From positions 47,638,002 through 47,702,001 of the forward strand of contig NC_133528.1 in NCBI RefSeq assembly GCF_048544455.1: a stretch of DNA of 64,000 nt, read 5' to 3'. A program made the position numbers and the translations under genes. This DNA comes from Silene latifolia. Taxonomy: Eukaryota > Streptophyta > Magnoliopsida > Caryophyllales > Caryophyllaceae. Within the stretch, counting starts at the first letter, position 1. Every line of letters starts with the position of its first letter. The notes beneath the pieces were generated by a model. It was not told the DNA's origin and searched no databases. It worked only from the letters and a program-made list of their open reading frames with translations. This document shows positions 47,898 to 59,815 of this stretch, piece after piece.

Positions 47898-47951
47898 TGT
47901 TTAGGGTTAATTAGGGTTAGGGTTTAGGTTTTAGGGTTAGGGTTAATTGGG
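47898..47951 (-). promoter_or_regulatory. Telobox-like cluster in LTR1
   Basis: Plus strand has (T)TTAGGG-type units: tttaggg, ttaattaggg, ttaggg, tttagg, ttttaggg, ttaggg. On the minus strand these are AAACCCTAA teloboxes, known in plant promoters of translation and growth genes. The copy in LTR2 is at 53784-53837. Confidence 0.8.
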
Positions 47952-48188
47952 CTGGACATCTTATTGGGCCAGCTGAAATGGGTCGAGGGTACATTGTTTA
48001 GCTCACCTTTCGAATTCCGTATAAACCCATCTCAATTAACTTAGATCGATACAACGCGAGTCAAGTAAAATAATTAACGTAATTATCGACTCAACAATGA
48101 ACCCGATATAATTAGTAATATAAAATGTATAATAATTAATATATAATAATATCCGTTTAATTTATTATATAAAATACGGGGTATTACA

Positions 48189-51100
48189 GTCTTCCCCCCT
48201 TAAAATGAACTTCGTCCCGAAGTTCGCTCCCGTACTCAAACATCAGAAGGGTATTGTATATCGTACTTACGGACGTCACGCATTTCTAACACGGTTAACA
48301 CACACTTTTGACACATCAATTAAACATAACAAACACGGAATGTTACATTCTGCCCTCCTAACAATAAACTTCGTCCCGAAGTTTAACTCATCTTCACTTA
48401 ACTCAACTAACTACAACTAATAACTACCTGAGAATACGAATGTATAACAACTAAATAATCATCTGAGAACACCATTATCTTCCATCTAAATTCTGATCTC
48501 GAACTCAAGTAACTCAATAACCATGGTCACACTGGACCGTAAACGTAACTCGGCACAAAGGCCCCACAACTCAATACTAGTGGCCAATCTCAATCTCAAT
48601 ATCAATAGTTTAACTACACTCTCCTTTTACACATCAACCAACAAACAGAAGTAGGAACAAAACATATAGAACTCATTTGCATAGGTACCCCACAACGAAA
48701 CATCAACTTGATCAAAACTACAATCTACAAACAAGTGCAATATAAACATTAAGATTTTACAATCCTACCCGACTAGAAACATGGTTACGTCCTCGTAACC
48801 TCTTTTCAATTTTCGTATGCCCATGCAACAAAATCATTATCAACCACATGTGACAGGAAAGAACACATGATAAGAGATTGCGCATCAACATTAAGGTCGA
48901 AACAAGGTTTTATTAAGGAATTAACTGATTGTCAACAAGTAACATTTATTACTAGCTCATGCTTAACTTAAAACACAACATCAAACTAGAAGAACAACAA
49001 GAAAGGAACCAAGGTTTACACGGTTTCACAACTAAACAAATTTGATGATCAATTATAGACTATGAACGAGCGAGAGCAAAATCAACAAAACAATTTAAGA
49101 ACTTCTCACATTTGTAAACATATCACAGAAATAGATCTACCACTACTATCCATCACAATCACAGGGTCTTATTGACATGCCCATACAACCATTTACTCAC
49201 TCACTGGTTTAGGTCACGAATTAGGTCGATGGATTTAAGCAATCAACAACATACTCATAATTCATATTTTAAATTATAAAAATTGTTTGTACGATATCAA
49301 TTCTGAAAACATGTTTCCCAATAACATTAACAACATATGATCTATGACAACGACAACATTACTTCCATATCCCTCATGTGTTTAACATCTTAGCAAACAT
49401 ATCATTCAATTGTGTCCAGCAACTTAGTATAATTCATTTTCAGCAAAACAAAAGATATTGTATAAATAGTTTAAACATATACATTTGCCATCATATACTT
49501 TGTAGAACTCTAGCTATGATAAAAGATTAGCAATTTGAACAACTTCTCTGATTTGTACGGTTTGAATAATTAGGCAACTCGTAGGCTCAATTAAACGTAA
49601 CTATAACGACTATCATTTAAACCAATGTATATCATGTGAATCATCAAAGAGTTATCCTATTATAATTGTCAACATAGTTATCATAACAATCTCTATTAGA
49701 ATATAATTGATAGTAACGACTCGAGAATATAGATATGTCAAATGTCGTGTTACAATTGCAAGAATCATTTTAGCATTTTATGACGATATAATAACAAACA
49801 TATTCAATAAGGAGTAACGACACTGTTTATTATCATGTTATAGGTTTTAGGTTCAACTGAAATAATTTAATGCAATGAAAGCAATAAGTATAACTATAGG
49901 CACACAGACTCACATAAAGGACCTTAGAACTCAGATGACATCCTACATGTGGGAACATTTAGACATAATCCTTACTATCATCCATGTGTAAACATTTAAC
50001 ATAATTATTATAATTATTCATGCGTGTATATTAGAACAATCAATTAACTTTTAACGCCATCAACCTACCAAGATATGATAATATAGTTTTATATTTATAT
50101 ATATATCCAACCACTATGCAAATATGATGCACGCCCAGAGACACTACAACATGCCAAATGTATATAAAGTATGCAAACAACTGGACTCGTATAAACATTT
50201 CACCCTCGATTAAGAATCAAATTAAGCTATCCAATTTTACTCATGCTATCATGCCAACAATGTTATCAACTAAGTTTTAATTTTATCACTTGCTAAGATA
50301 TATATAACTACTGAACATGCGTGCTACTATCGTCATATAAAGCATTATAAATTCACATTACTAAGGTTCATGAATTAATCAAACAACTGTATGAAACTCA
50401 ACCTAGAACACACATTTTACAAGTCATGTTTCACGTTGTAACTTTCAAAGATCACGAATAAATAACCGTTCGATTAAAACTTGATTCATATTATTTTTAT
50501 AAAACACGGAGAGTTAAAAACACAGGGGAAAAAAGAATTAGGTCTAAAGCACAAGAATTTCATTTTTAAGGAATTTTACAACTCAGTTGGTCCAAACAAA
50601 CATGTGACAGCAATTGGTCCAAAACTTGGGCCAGTTTGCAAAACCTATCGTTTAATATAGAGACATCAAGAATTTTTCGTGGCTTATCAATTTGAAAACA
50701 TATGCAAATTTTATGATCGATGGAGTTGGAATTATGCGAAAATTATTAATACAAATTAAATGAGGATTTTTACAAAATCGTTGGTCAAAACATCACTGCA
50801 CAGAAACTTCCTAACCACAACTCACTAAAATATTGACTACTATTAATCCGTATATCCTATAAGCATGAAGTCAACGCCAAATGAATACTAACTCACGAGG
50901 CTATCTCTCATAAAATTGTCATCCATTGGCAATAAACAGAAAAGAAATGGCAGTAAGGTCAATTAAAGAGTAAAATCAAACAAAACGCGTTTCAGCACTA
51001 AGTCGTTCATTTTCTATGTTTCAAACTCTTACAACCATACTATCGATACTAACTCATCCCAACTTAAATCTCACATTGTACTTACGTAAACATCTATCCC

Positions 51101-51630
51101 GTAGAATCCCTTCACATCTCGATCTACTTCGTACATCTAAATCACGATTGCTATGATTATAAATATGCAATTCAATAGTGTTTCTAATTACTATCACAAG
51201 ACTATACTAGCATGGCTTCGGGATCACATAACCGCATATTACTGAGTCATAGTAGTACTATCAACACATCATTCATACAAAATACTTACCGTAGCGTTGT
51301 CCTGCATAATGGTTAGAATATATGGGTCTCAAAGTATACATCAACTCGATTATACGATAATCAATGTATCAATCAGTTAACACTTAGGCAACGATATATG
51401 AATTTCATGCTCAACCTCAAGCAGCTTTTCTACCCTTTCTCTCATATACACTCAGGGTTTCCGGGTCAAACTGAGAGGGCCGCTGGTTCGGTGTGAGGGG
51501 GCCCCTAACTCATACCTTACCTTAGTGTGCTCCTAACAGTTCTATCCCGGGGTTCATTTTATTTAGACTCTTCCTATGTTCATTGGGTTCATTGGTTTAG
51601 GCCTGAGGATCGTTCGCTCTGATACCACTT
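48189..51630 (-). mobile_element. Non-coding internal region of the LARD-like element
   Basis: 3.4 kb with no frame above 60 codons except a chance one at 48205-48420, and no conserved pol blocks on either strand. It begins on the minus strand with the PBS (51627) and ends with a PPT-like TTAAGGGGGGAAGAC (48204-48190). A diverged second copy of that PPT zone follows at 48348-48390 (ttctgccctcctaacaataaacttcg). Confidence 0.75.
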
Positions 51631-54072
51631 TGTAACACCCCGGTTTATTAAAGAAGCCTTCGTCAAGACATTCCCTAATAAACCGGACTGTTACCATCTC
51701 GGTTTCCCGAGGTAGTGAATAACAAATTAAACTCCACGGCAATTTACATAATTATTTTAACTTAATTATTACAAACCTCTTTTATGTCAAATTACAAAGA
51801 ACTAACATAAATAAAAGTGAAAGTCTTCTAGATGATGATCTAGCTACTAAGTCTTCTGATCCAGTGTCTCACGCCCACCAAGCTCCCGTTCTATCTCTTA
51901 AACCTGTCAAGTCTGCTCGCCAATAGGGTCATCACAGGTGTTCACGAATACACAGGGTCAACCACGAGGTTGAGTAGGGAAAACAATAAAACAGTAAAAT
52001 ATGATATGCATGATACTCCGTCACCTCCATCTCCATCTCAACTCATCACACACATCTCATACCCCGGACAACCCACCATCCGATCCCCGGTAGACTATAT
52101 ATATCGACCGTAGCCGATCCGCACTCGCGAATGACGACACCAGGGCAAGTCTGCAGAACCCGCCTGGGCCTTATCACAACTCACATCGTATCTCAACATC
52201 GTCACTCCTACGCCATCCTCCAACTCCAATGCATATGAAATGCTCAACAGTAATAATGCAACACAATATGTATATTAATGAATGAAATCATGCCAGCTAC
52301 CGAATGTTGTGATAACGTGCTCAACACGATCATTTCAGTCAATCACCTTCCCGTATATGAATCATAACGTAAATCAACAACCACGAATCAAGTCAACACA
52401 ATTCAACAACAACGATAATAGGTCAAGTGTATTTCCCTACCTCAAAGTGCCAGCAAATCCAATTAAGCAGTTCAAGCAGTCCAGAAAATAAAGCAACGAA
52501 TCTGATTATCGATCCTTCACGAATCCGTCACCTAAAACAATTATAATATTTATAATTACTAACTACTAAATATAGCAATCTCCCAAAATAGAAGCTTTCC
52601 CGAAATACAATCCCGACACCAAACTTATGCCCAACTGATAACTAAAATAACCCGATTAGTATTTGCCCCAACTTCCCAAAATAGAAAGTTACTAAAGTAT
52701 AATTTCTTAGAATGGAAACTTTCCCGATATAGTAGCTTTTTCATTTTAACAAACCCGTCTCTAATTAATTAATTATTATTAATTATTATTTTATTTTAAA
52801 TAACTCGGAACTAAAAACCAAAATGATAATTAAAGGATTAACGAATTATGCGATTTAAGAAAAACCCGCATCAACATTTGAACAACTCAACACCCGACTC
52901 AAAACCCGTCTTTAATTATTTTAATCAACTCGGGAATTAATTTAATTAATTAACAATACGACCGATTAACGAATTATAACGATTAAACTCATGAATAACC
53001 CGTTTCAAATCAAAAAGCCCGTCATCAACACTACCCCTTCACACGCACCCACTCTCCTCACGCGCCACCTATACCACCGCGACAACCACCTGACTTGCTC
53101 CCCACTTCGACCCCACCACCAACAACCACCACAGCACTGGTCGATCATTCGCCGCGAGTCGAAACAGGGCTGGCATCTGGCCTGGTTCACCGCCAAGCCT
53201 CACCAAACACCCCCTGGTTATCTCTTACCACCACCGCAACCAACAACTACCCCCTGCCAAATAACCACCATCCTCCTCGCCGTCAGCCCACGAACCCAGA
53301 CACCGTGGCACCACCATTTCGACCTCCCCCGAGTCCACGGTGGTGCCACCACAAACCTAGTCGTCTAAAACTCGCCTGAAACCGTAACCAAAACCCGTTT
53401 TGCCCCCCATAATCGATACCGCCTGTTTCTGCCACCCTAACCACCTACAACCACCCCAACAACCACCAAGTTACTCGCCACTCACCACACTACTCCTATA
53501 TCCCGTCAACCACCACCACCAGCGCCTGCCTAAGACACACAACCGCACCCAAAAACCCGACAGAAATGTGAAACAGAGGAGAAGGTTGTGCTCTTACCTT
53601 TTTCCTGCCGCCACAACAGCCACCAGGGTCGTCTATGGTCGTTGACAAACACCCTAAGGTCTTCCTTGCTGCGCCGTCGACATCCACGCTCTCTCTCTCT
53701 CTCGTTTTGCGTGCAGGTTGAGGTTGAAGCTGATGAAGAAGGGAGGCGGGTGAGGGAGGCGGGTAGGAATAGGATTTGTAGTGTTTAGGGTTAATTAGGG
53801 TTAGGGTTTAGGTTTTAGGGTTAGGGTTAATTGGGCTGGACATCTTATTGGGCCAGCTCAAATGGGTCGAGGGTACATTGTTTAGCTCACCTTTCGAATT
53901 CCGTATAAACCCTTCTCAATTAACTTAGATCGATACAACGCGAGTCAAGTAAAATAATTAACGTAATTATCGACTCAACAATGAACCCGATATAATTAGT
54001 AATATAAAATGTATAATAATTAATATATAATAATATCCATTTAATTTATTATATAAAATACGGGGTATTACA
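51631..54072 (-). mobile_element. LTR2 of the LARD-like element
   Basis: 2442 bp, almost identical to LTR1. Differences are clustered small indels, for example near 52070-52150 and 53125-53180. Carries the same telobox cluster, CT repeat and short ORF. Confidence 0.88.
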
Positions 54073-54232
54073 GTCTTCCCCCCTTAAAATGAACTTCGTC
54101 CCGAAGTTCGCTCCCGTACTCAAACATCAGAAGGGTATTGTATATCGTACTTACGGACGTCACGCATTTCTAACACGGTTAACACACACTTTTGACACAT
54201 CAATTAAACATAACAAACACGGAATGTTACAT

Positions 54233-54328
54233 CGACCCTACTTCGCTAACTAAATTAATTTGTTTTTTAGCCAAGCATAGGGTAAAAATATTATCTTTGT
54301 TCAGGGTACGCGACAACCCTATCAACTT
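54233..54328 (+). mobile_element. Athila-type LTR, right end
   Basis: Begins cgaccctacttcgc, the part that normally follows the left half ending at 45651, and ends ...ccctatca just before a PBS. It completes the split LTR. Confidence 0.6.
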
Positions 54329-54739
54329 TTGGCGCCGTTGCCGGGGAGCACTGTTTTGTTTGCTAATTAGTTGTTGAATTTTACCTTGTTTTATTTTGTC
54401 CCGGGGAACACCTGTTTCTCGAGATCATTCTCACGGTGTTACGAGTTTAGATGTTTTGAGTCTAGCTTCCGCTGTTACGAGTTTAGATGTTTTGGTTTTG
54501 ATGTATTGAGATTTATACACTTTTCTTTTGGTTTGCTTTGAGACGATGTATTCGCTAAACGTTATACTTTAATAAATGTTTCTGAATGGATACTTTTGAT
54601 ATACTAACCTCGGGCAACCGAGATGGTAGCAGCTTCGCATGCTAGAGTGGTCCTTGGTAAGGCGCCTCGGTATGTGGGAGTGATACACCATAGGACCGTC
54701 TTGTGTTATGAAAATCAACAATCTGGCTCTGATACCAAA
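54329..54739 (+). mobile_element. PBS and leader of an Athila-type element
   Basis: TTGGCGCCGTTGCCGGGGAGC (54329-54349) is a PBS. The leader that follows (tgtcccggggaacacctgtttctcgagatcattctcacgg) parallels the leader of the nested element (ctcagggaacttcggttccttgagaccgttctcatg). A unit tgttacgagtttagatgttttg is repeated (54437, 54471). It is cut near 54600-54739 by the Copia remnant. Confidence 0.6.
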
Positions 54740-55581
54740 TGATACAAAAATTACTCGAACGAATAAGATTCATGAATTTGCAGGGAAATTAACTAAATTG
54801 GACAGTTGCTAGAACAGTCAGAGTGTCGATTCTGGAACATCTGAACGGTTTGAGTGACTGTTGGATTATAACTCGAATCTGTAATTTTTATGTATTTTTT
54901 GTATTTTAAACGAAACAAAAGAAAATAAAGGGTATTTCCTTCGAAATATGTGAATAAATCGAACCAATGGGATATTTGCTTGAGCTAGACCTATAACTCA
55001 ACCAATGGTGAACTATAATCATTAATCAAGGCCTATTGATTATAACTCGGGTTAATGCCTGAAAACGCGTCAAAACAATAACAATTTTGAACGAAATGCA
55101 TCGAACCTAGGGTTTACTAAACTTGCATACACAATAAAGCAACAACTTCAATTTTCTTAATCAATATATCATGCTGAAAATAAGAATACAGTGACTCCTA
55201 TTTATACTAACTAGAATGACTCCTAAACCGATTAAGGAAACAAGCTTCCTTAAACCGATCTCCTACATCTACTCGTGTAGATTAAGACTCCTATGGCAAT
55301 TCGGATTGCCTTATTACACACTCCATAAAGATATAAGAAATACTTGCCTAAAACGAAATAGGAAAACAATAACTGACATAATCTGAAATTAAGAAATTAG
55401 TGAACTTAGAATTAGGAAACTAGAACTTCTAAAACAACTAGGAAATAAATAACCTATAATTCTAGGAAATAATCTTCCTTGGGCGCTAAGTACAGCTACT
55501 GAGACTGCTTCTTCTGCGTATATAATTGAACAGTCACGAAGACTGTTCATTTCGATCAGTTCCTGCATCATTTTCGTATCA
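54740..55581 (-). mobile_element. Copia LTR remnant with PBS
   Basis: Ends TGATAC...GTATCA, 842 bp. On the minus strand it is followed by TT and the PBS TGGTATCAGAGCCAG (54737-54723). A TATA box TATAAATA is read on the minus strand near 55206-55199. Less than 150 bp of internal sequence remain. 55582-55740 shows no clear gene (a possible Athila leader or gag piece). Confidence 0.75.
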
Positions 55582-55758
55582 TCTATTACAAGATTGGGGC
55601 GGAACTTTGGCATTTCTTGAATTTCATGACTTTCGAATGTCGGGAGGTAACTCGCCAACAGACTTTGTCACCGGGTTTCGAAGAGGAATGTTATGCGACT
55701 GTGGCTCGTGTGCAACAAATGCTTGAAGAAAATGAGCAACGCATCTCTACTTATACCC

Positions 55759-56160
55759 GACCCGATTGTGACCCAACCCTATAGTGACCCGACACAATAA
55801 CAAACCGGATAATAACCCGACTCGACGATGACCCGACCCAGCCAAAACTCGACCCGACGACTCTATATGAATGACCCGGCCCGAATCCGACCCGATTGTG
55901 ACCCGACCCTATAGTGACCCGACACAATAACAAACCCGATAATAACTTGACTCGACGATGACCCGACCCAGCCAAAACACAATCCGACGACTCTATATGA
56001 ATGACCCGGCCCGAACCTGACTCGACCTGAATCCGAGCAATCAATTGACCCAATTAGCCCGATCAATAAGTGGCTCGAACCTGATCCGAATGTAGTCACG
56101 ACCCAATATGTCCCGAACCCGATGAAAACCGACCTAATAAAACCCGACCCAAAATTAACC
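55759..56160. repeat. CCCGAC-rich repeat with a 130-bp tandem duplication
   Basis: Two 130-bp units (55759-55888 and 55889-56018) share gacccgattgtgaccc..., cctatagtgacccgacacaataacaaacc... and ctctatatgaatgacccggcccgaa. Around and after them run degenerate acccgac-type heptamers to 56160. Minus frames here are repeat translations. Confidence 0.85.
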
Positions 56161-56257
56161 CAATTACCACATCTAGCTACAATAGGCCATAGGGCCGTGC
56201 CTGCCCAACATCCCGAGTGTCCACTTCCATCTCTAGCCACATAAAACAAGTGTCCGA

Positions 56258-56270
56258 TCTAGGGTTTTCT
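56258..56270 (+). promoter_or_regulatory. Telobox-like element upstream of the kelch gene
   Basis: tctagggttttct contains the complement of AAACCCTA, about 100 bp before the ATG. Telobox elements in this position are known from plant growth and translation-related promoters. No clear TATA box is seen. Confidence 0.4.
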
Positions 56271-56367
56271 CATATTCTCAACACGGGCTAGCAGCTTGTC
56301 CACCAAGCCTATAATTTCTTTACAAAACCTTCTGTAGACCATCTTACACAATCAAAATCAAATCAAT

Positions 56368-57399
56368 ATGCCAAGACACAAGAAGAAAAAGGGGATTGAG
56401 GGAAAGAAGCGTGGTTCTATTTCACAGGAGAAGGACAAAATATTTTTGCACGCAGTGGTACATGATGAGGAAAAGTTTAACTATGGTAAATTTTTGACAA
56501 TTGATTTGAAAAAAGGGCAAGTATCTGAATGCCCTTATGCTCTATTAGCTGAGCAGGGCTTGAATTCAATGGTGTCTATCGGGTCAGTGATCTATGTTGT
56601 GGGTGGTATAAAACCTGATGGGATGAAGTGTAATAAAAGACCACCTAATTCTTCATCCGGCAACAAAAAAGGCATCTATCACAAGGGCATGTCTTTTCTA
56701 GATTTGAATTCGGATTCGAATCCGGGTTGGGTTGAAGCCCCTTATTTCCACGATACTCCTGATTGTTCCCCTTCCGTTTTGGCCTTTGCTGGTAAGATTT
56801 ATGTGTTTGTTAATGGTGATTCCCAAGCCGGAATCTTTGATCCTACTTCAAACAGTTGGGAGACTCTGCTTCCACCTCCTGACCACAGCATTTTCGATAT
56901 AATCTGTACTAGGTCCGCTGTTCCCGATCCTGTTAACAATCGTATCCTACTCGACTTCGGTCGCATGGGTTGCTACTATGCTTACTACCCTGATGAAAGA
57001 CGTTGGGAAAAAGTTGTCGAATTTATTCCTTTTTTTCCCAAACACGTCTTTGCTGATGGCGTGTTTTATGTATATAATCCCAAAATGCCGGATATAGTGG
57101 AGGCGTATGATGTTTCTTCCAAACAGTGGCTTAACATTGAGTTTACCTCAGAAGTTCACTATCGAGTTTGGAGATATGAGTTTGATGATATGTTTTATTT
57201 AGGCAATGGCCTTATTTGTTTGGCTGGTTATTCTCCTAATTATGACCTACCCGGCACTCGGACTAACTTGTTTATTGCCAAGATCAGATTCCACCGATCT
57301 ACTGCCCGCCCCACTCACCTTGTTGCCACCCCGTTTCCCCTCGAGATTTATACTCTCGACCCTCCTTACTCAGCTATCCAGAGCTTCTTGCCTATCTAG
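56368..57399 (+). CDS. Kelch-repeat protein, single exon
   Basis: This 343-codon intact frame is the one ordinary host gene in view. The N-terminus is lysine-rich (MPRHKKKKGIEGKKRG) with no F-box. Kelch-type blades follow: IYVVGG at residues 75-80; SPSVLAFAGKIYVF at 134-147 with FDPTSNSWETL at 157-167; a divergent blade YYAYYPDERRWEKV at 203-216; GVFYVYNP and AYDVSSKQWLNIE near 231-258; and YLGNGLICLAGYSP at 277-290. The repeating pattern of aromatic/VGG, then D-P/S-xx-W, is that of kelch beta-propellers, which usually bind partner proteins. The ATG at 56368 follows a 5' UTR-like stretch without upstream ATG in frame. Plant genomes have many such F-box-less kelch genes of unknown role; it could also be an F-box/kelch derivative that lost its F-box. 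Confidence 0.85.
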   Translation: MPRHKKKKGIEGKKRGSISQEKDKIFLHAVVHDEEKFNYGKFLTIDLKKGQVSECPYALLAEQGLNSMVSIGSVIYVVGGIKPDGMKCNKRPPNSSSGNKKGIYHKGMSFLDLNSDSNPGWVEAPYFHDTPDCSPSVLAFAGKIYVFVNGDSQAGIFDPTSNSWETLLPPPDHSIFDIICTRSAVPDPVNNRILLDFGRMGCYYAYYPDERRWEKVVEFIPFFPKHVFADGVFYVYNPKMPDIVEAYDVSSKQWLNIEFTSEVHYRVWRYEFDDMFYLGNGLICLAGYSPNYDLPGTRTNLFIAKIRFHRSTARPTHLVATPFPLEIYTLDPPYSAIQSFLPI

Positions 57400-57743
57400 G
57401 TATTCCCTTCTTACCTATCCAAATTCCAAATTCATTCTTGTCTATTTTCCCAATTAAGCTTTCCTAAAACTAATGTGCAGTAGTAATTCTTTCTTGTCCA
57501 CACAGTTTGTTTTACGATTCTTTAGTTTGCAGTACCAATTCTTTCCATCATTGCTATTATTTAACATATGGGTCGCAAATTGCAATACCAATTTGCTGTC
57601 GAGTTGTCGAGGTTTTCAAACTCAACGCCAAGGTTTATAATATTGGTCCTGGATGTGTTGGTCTGATATGGCCTCCTAAGGGCCCAAGTTGTTTTCTCAC
57701 CATTTTTTTTTATTACTGACTGTATCTTTTTGTCACAATTTGT
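57400..57743 (+). other. 3' flank of the kelch gene
   Basis: AT-rich 3' UTR-like sequence. The stop codon is TAG at 57397. No second exon with a recognisable domain is seen up to the MITE. The small frames here are not supported. Confidence 0.4.
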
Positions 57744-57745
57744 TA

Positions 57746-57943
57746 CTCCCTCCGTCCCGGTCAATTGTTGTCATTTGGTTTTGGCACAAAAACTAAGGAA
57801 TGAGGAGGGGCCAATTACTAAATGACAAGTGGATTAAATCGAGTGTGAATGATTATATTGCTCATCAAGTTCATTCTTAAAATAGAAAGGACAACAATTG
57901 ACTCAAAATGGAATAGGACAACAAATGACCGGGACAGAGGGAG
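57746..57943. mobile_element. Stowaway-type MITE, 198 bp
   Basis: Inverted ends CTCCCTCCGTCCCGGTCAATTGTTGTC-like and their complement, TA target duplication (57744-57745 and 57944-57945). It lies about 350 bp after the kelch gene stop. Confidence 0.93.
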
Positions 57944-57945
57944 TA

Positions 57946-58798
57946 GTTGTCAATTTGCAACCAGAGAGCTTGAAATCAGTTTCAGGAATAGGAATATAGA
58001 AAAGACCGAAGTCCATTATAATTTTTCTTTATATTGTTATGTTATGAGAATTGTGATTCTTATAAGGGATAGCTTATCTGTCATTCATATTGTTTGTTAT
58101 ATCACAATCTTAAATTCCCTAAGCTGTACTGTTGTAGCATGTAGGATAGGTGGGATGATCATGAGTAAAAGACATAACTAACTTCTCCTAGTTGATTGTC
58201 TGTGGATGTCGAACGAAATTCAGCCTTCTGAGGAATAGCGAAGTGTTGCAATATGTACGGATTCGTTCTAGTTTATGTTATGTGTATTACCTACCAGTTT
58301 ATGATATGTGTATAGCCAGTTTACGCTAATTGAGGTATGTAATGTACGACATTTGTATTACTGACTGGCTCACAGAAGAGCTAGATGCTTTTGTTTGGCA
58401 AATCATGTTTTAACTGCTCAACAGCTGCATTCTACTGAGTTTGCAGTGATTTTCATTGAGTTTGCAGTGTTTTTCATTTTTCAGAGATGGATGAACTCAA
58501 GGAAGATAGGAGCAAAGAACTGGAGTTTATTACAATCTATGTAAGCATCTACAGGTGACTGAAAAAGCAGTTGTTGGTCTCTTGAATCTTTTCCGAGTCT
58601 CACGAGTCTTGTTATCAGAATATTTATGAACCTGCCTCTATTTATCCAGAAGGTGTATGTAAAGTAACAGTTTGTCATGGGTGTTTTATTCGTCTTGTAA
58701 AATGAAAACAAGTATTTTCGCCCATGAAACTCAAGGATCTATTTATGGTATGTGCCTTGTGTCTTATTCTAGATTCCAACCTATTAATCAGATACGAA
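57946..58798. other. Intergenic, no feature
   Basis: AT-rich sequence with no supported coding region or repeat boundary. Confidence 0.5.
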
Positions 58799-59093
58799 TT
58801 GTTTGGATGAGGGGTTTTTGAGGTAAACGGAGAGGATGGCAAGGCGATGGAGATATACAAACTTCCTTATTTGGATAACAAAAAATGGGGTAGGACTGTA
58901 GGAGGCAAATAGAGGGATCTATTAAAAATGGGGTAGGAGGGAAATAGAGGGATCTATTTTTCCTCCTCCAAGCCTAATCGAAATCTTTCCACCATGGGAA
59001 AGATTTGGAAAGAAATTACATCCGAACACCTATACTCCATTCCCCCTCCCCTTCTGTTCCCTCCCTTTTCCTCCTACTCTAATATCCAAACAA
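58799..59093. mobile_element. MITE candidate with TTGTTTGGAT ends
   Basis: Perfect 10-bp inverted ends TTGTTTGGAT (58799-58808) and ATCCAAACAA (59084-59093) enclose 295 bp, purine-rich at one end and pyrimidine-rich at the other as in foldback MITEs. A unit with gggatctatt is duplicated (58885-58962). I cannot define a target duplication, so the superfamily is open. Confidence 0.55.
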
Positions 59094-59797
59094 GCCTGTA
59101 GCGATTATAAAACTGTTTTGCTACATTTTATCCATGGTTGAAGCTCTTAGCCTGGATGAGCGCAACAGATTGTGAAAATATTGACTTGTTTAGTACCTCA
59201 TTTAGGGTTCTTGTATCATTCTCGTTTGTTCTCTTTGCAAAAATGTATATACAACCCAAAACTTTAGTAAAGTAGATGTCGGTAATATTGTACTTATAAA
59301 TAAACTGGTTCATGTTTTAATTCTGCTGTGTACTATTGACTTATTTCCATTGTTTATGAATTTTGTGTTTAATGGCCGAAAAGAGAGAACACTCCTTAAC
59401 AGGACGCGGTTCATCAATGGCACCATTGTCACTGTTTGCGCCCATCCATATGGAAAATGATGAACAGTGTTCTTTGTCTAGAAAGAGGGTGCGCATCGGT
59501 CAAATTTGTAACTTGGTGGCCTATAAAGTCCGACTCTTTGTTTAGGCTCGGCCGGGGAGGGATCTTTTTGAAACTTATCTGGCCCATAGCAATCATATCA
59601 GGCAGCGTTTCTTTTTTCTTTTTCAACTTATGTCTGGGTGTTATATCTTGCAATTGATCGTACCATCTACCGTCAAATAAAATTTATAATCTATGCACTA
59701 AGGATTCGCATGAATGTACATATTGCCCAACATTTAGTACCGTCTTAGCTGCTTTTCATTGTCCGCAGGGTTTCTGTGCATTTTCATTATGTGGAGT
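59094..59797. other. Intergenic, no feature
   Basis: No recognised gene. A 60-codon plus frame at 59363-59545 (MCLMAEKREHSL...) has no recognisable motif and I do not support it as coding. Confidence 0.4.
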
Positions 59798-59815
59798 TTT
59801 ATGTGCCATGTTCTT

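Larger units (their letters stand above)
45739..48188 (-). mobile_element. LTR1 of the LARD-like element
   Basis: 2450 bp; plus-strand ends TGTAACACCCCGG and CGGGGTATTACA, as in Tekay-type LTRs. In the minus direction it reads: AT-rich start, a run of telomere-like AACCCTAAA units (47951-47898), a GA repeat (47820-47802), an ATG frame (47801) and a splice-donor-like AAAGGTAAGAG. This is promoter-like. The Pro/His-rich plus frame 47104-47493 is low complexity and not a supported gene. Confidence 0.88.
45652..54232 (-). mobile_element. Tandem array of a non-coding Tekay-like (LARD-like) element
   Basis: Order on plus coordinates: an 87-bp 5' internal end with PBS (45652-45738), LTR1 (45739-48188), a 3.4-kb internal region (48189-51630), LTR2 (51631-54072), and a 160-bp 3' internal end (54073-54232). 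Both LTRs have a PBS on their left and a purine-rich PPT on their right (minus strand). So the array is int-LTR-int-LTR-int with both outer edges inside internal sequence. It splits an Athila-type LTR. No pol coding is present anywhere. Confidence 0.75.

Noticed and set aside
55751-56249. Gly/Ser/Val-rich minus ORFs
   Set aside because: Repeat translation of CCCGAC-type units.
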